Shown here: one piece after another, positions 6,040-7,189 of the stretch
Position numbering within the stretch: the first letter of the stretch is position 1
Layout of the letters: every line of letters starts with the position of its first letter
Assembly: GCA_023256405.1 (NCBI GenBank)
Contig: JAGDXK010000022.1
Location: forward strand, 4,287-11,475
Reading direction: 5' to 3'
From: Nitrososphaerales archaeon
GTDB taxonomy: Archaea > Thermoproteota > Nitrososphaeria > Conexivisphaerales > UBA164
Length of the DNA stretch: 7,189 nt
Program-made: the position numbers and the translations under genes
Notes under the pieces: generated by a model
Seen by the model: only the letters and a program-made list of their open reading frames with translations
What the model was told of the DNA's origin: nothing
The model's database searches: none

Positions 6040-6892
6040 AATATACGCGATCTCAAGGTCAAGATCCTTATTATCAAAGCTTCCTTCCCCTGATGAAATA
6101 GAGCGCCTTCTTGAGCTCACAAATGAGAGGGAGCTGCTCGAAAGGATATCGAGAAAGATAGGATATGTAATACAGGCCGACAGCGTTGAAGCGTACCTTA
6201 AGGAGCTCGTGGGTCGGCTGGCATACGAGCTTTCACAGCAGACGAAGGCGGCGAAGGGTGAGGTTAAGGCGCTTGTCCTTGAAAATCTGAAGCAGGCCAT
6301 CCTTTCCTCCATTACTGCGGTAAAGCCTTCATACTACACCTATTACATGCACCCTCTTGGCGAGGAGCTGATCAAGAGGGCTGAGGCCACAAAGGACGTT
6401 ACAAGGCTTAAGCTCGGATCCTCAACCTACGACGCTCTGATCAAGTTCCCGCTGGACGTCTGGAACCAGTCTGGCGACGTTGGCCTCCTTGATCTGGCCT
6501 TCAGAAAGATGGAGATAAACGAAATACTGAAGACCGCCGGTTACAGCTATGGAACGCTTGCAATGGTAGAGCTCCACGACTACAGCGTGTGCGCATTTGT
6601 CAGGGCACCCATTGCTGATGAACTGGTAATAAGGCAGAAGCCAAGATGCAGGGATCTGCTTGAGGTTATCTCGATGATCTCCAAGAAGTATCACGTTGAA
6701 GCTGACAACTTTGACACGCTGTATGTTAAGGTTATCTATGCTGCAAGCAGGAATGACCTGTCCAGCTTCTCACCTCTGAACGCCGTGAGCGCGATTGAGA
6801 TCCTTAAGCTCTACGAAAAGGTGCTCAGAATAGTCAGAAACAAAATTGTTGAAAAAATAAAAACCGAGACAGCAAAAAAGCTTATTTCCTGA
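6026..6892 (+). CDS. Probable A-type ATPase subunit C-like protein (AhaC/NtpC family, diverged)
   Basis: The protein has 288 residues and is mostly alpha-helical and soluble, with no signal peptide or membrane segment. The N-terminus EIYAISRSRSLLSKLPSPDE followed by IERLLELTNERELLERISRKIGY resembles subunit C, which typically opens with an Y-x-x-x-R-x-R-x-x-x-L motif and an L-x-x-x-x-x-x-E-L-L segment. The end (PLNAVSAIEILKLYEKVLRIVRNKI) resembles the subunit C ending, in which a Lys/Glu-rich helix leads to a NLR-like motif. Subunit C (V-ATPase d) caps the membrane rotor and docks the central stalk; the usual length is about 340-350, so this would be a short, diverged version. The middle (MHPLGEELIKRAEATKDVTRLK; VELHDYSVCAFVRAP) is not recognised. 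The start is TTG, backed by a Shine-Dalgarno at 6009-6016. The gene overlaps its small helical partner by 14 bp and ends 2 bp from the converging thermosome gene. No other ATPase subunit genes are in view. Confidence 0.42.
   Translation: MKGSEIYAISRSRSLLSKLPSPDEIERLLELTNERELLERISRKIGYVIQADSVEAYLKELVGRLAYELSQQTKAAKGEVKALVLENLKQAILSSITAVKPSYYTYYMHPLGEELIKRAEATKDVTRLKLGSSTYDALIKFPLDVWNQSGDVGLLDLAFRKMEINEILKTAGYSYGTLAMVELHDYSVCAFVRAPIADELVIRQKPRCRDLLEVISMISKKYHVEADNFDTLYVKVIYAASRNDLSSFSPLNAVSAIEILKLYEKVLRIVRNKIVEKIKTETAKKLIS
6852..6879 (-). terminator. T-rich tracts likely ending the thermosome transcript
   Basis: Read on the minus strand just past the thermosome stop, GCTTTTTTGC (around 6874-6879) and GGTTTTTATTTTTTC (around 6852-6863) are runs of T of the sort that stop archaeal RNA polymerase. 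They lie within the 3' coding end of the converging plus-strand gene, where they encode a Lys/Ile-rich tail. Confidence 0.4.
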
Positions 6893-6894
6893 TT

Positions 6895-7189
6895 TTACTC
6901 AGCGCTCCCGCCTGACTTCTTTTCCTCCTTCTCCGGAAGCTTGCTAGCAGCTATTAGGTCGTCTATCTTTATGATCATGCTTGCTGCCTCAGTAGCCGCT
7001 TTAATTATCTGCTCCTTTACCGCTAACGGCTCTATTACGTTGTTGGCCATCATATCCTCAACCTTGCCCTTGAAGACGTTTATTCCTGCCCACTTCTGTC
7101 CCTTCTGGTGTGCCGCCTGAATTTCTGGCAGTATGTCAAGCGGGTCCAGGCCAGCGTTCTCTGCAAGAGTTAATGCCAGCATTTCCAGA
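6895..7189 (-). CDS. Thermosome (group II chaperonin) subunit, C-terminal part only
   Basis: About 98 residues of the C-terminal end are present; the 5' part lies past the right edge, and the M codon at 7182 is internal (preceded by L-E). Thermosomes are two-ring ATP-driven cytosolic chaperonins that fold proteins, and thermophilic archaea make them in large amounts. The sequence matches the equatorial-domain ending of the family: LTLAENAGLDPLDIL, WAGINVFKGKVEDM, NNVIEPLAVKEQIIKAATEA and SMIIKIDDLIAASK. After this the tail is PEKEEKKSGGSAE, without the GGM repeats that end many thermosome subunits. It is lysine- and glutamate-rich, as in some other Thermoproteota. ATP-binding and lid motifs cannot be checked here. 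The paralogue (alpha, beta or other) is not assignable. The stop codon lies 2 bp from the stop of the converging gene at 6892. Confidence 0.95.
   Translation of the reverse strand, partial: LEMLALTLAENAGLDPLDILPEIQAAHQKGQKWAGINVFKGKVEDMMANNVIEPLAVKEQIIKAATEAASMIIKIDDLIAASKLPEKEEKKSGGSAE

Noticed and set aside
5998..6694. Minus-strand frames of 104 and 90 codons
   Set aside because: Both are antisense to the subunit C-like gene, whose start is supported by a Shine-Dalgarno. No motifs were seen.
1..7189. CRISPR repeats, tRNA or rRNA genes, insertion sequences
   Set aside because: No spaced direct repeats, no tRNA-like cloverleaf arms with a T-loop GGTTCRA motif, and no transposase-like protein were seen.

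Overview
This window is archaeal chromosome. The evidence is a transcription factor B gene, a thermosome (group II chaperonin) gene, archaeal TATA boxes about 25-32 bp from start codons with almost no leader, and a CYTH protein of archaeal CyaB type. From memory, the TFB protein looks most like those of Nitrososphaeria and related Thermoproteota: it has a HDMGLST motif, a DRDASGK motif and an ISAGKDPMGLAAA stretch. A large glycoprotein-like oligopeptide-binding protein would fit a heterotrophic, probably hot or acidic, lineage rather than a classical ammonia oxidiser. The lineage is an inference; no search was run.

Layout, left to right. Positions 1-2579 (minus) hold most of a very long family-5 ABC substrate-binding protein whose 3' end lies outside the window. 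Its two halves appear in swapped order, and C-terminal beta-sandwich domains and a proline-rich stalk follow. Positions 2580-2729 hold its promoter and a perfect 12-bp palindrome. Next come four minus-strand genes: a ThiI-like THUMP protein with an eroded PP-loop (2730-3605), an Lrp/AsnC regulator 8 bp upstream of it (3614-4075), TFB (4134-5087) and a CYTH/CyaB protein (5130-5651). A 58-bp intergenic region with one shared TATA-like element then separates CYTH from a plus-strand pair: a small helical protein (5710-6039) and a 288-residue protein (6026-6892). I read this pair, tentatively, as A-type ATPase peripheral and central stalk subunits. The C-terminal part of a thermosome subunit (6895-7189, minus) converges on the pair with a 2-bp gap.

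How the genes relate. The window mixes core information and energy genes (TFB, thermosome, possible ATPase subunits) with a nutrient-uptake gene and a small regulator operon. The Lrp gene and the ThiI-like gene are probably co-transcribed. The first genes of transcription units look leaderless, whereas the internal gene at 6026 has a good Shine-Dalgarno sequence inside the preceding gene. I saw no tRNA, rRNA, CRISPR array, transposase or clear sign of recent insertion. The two most notable points are the apparent circular permutation of the binding protein and the ThiI-like protein with a degenerate ATP-binding loop.
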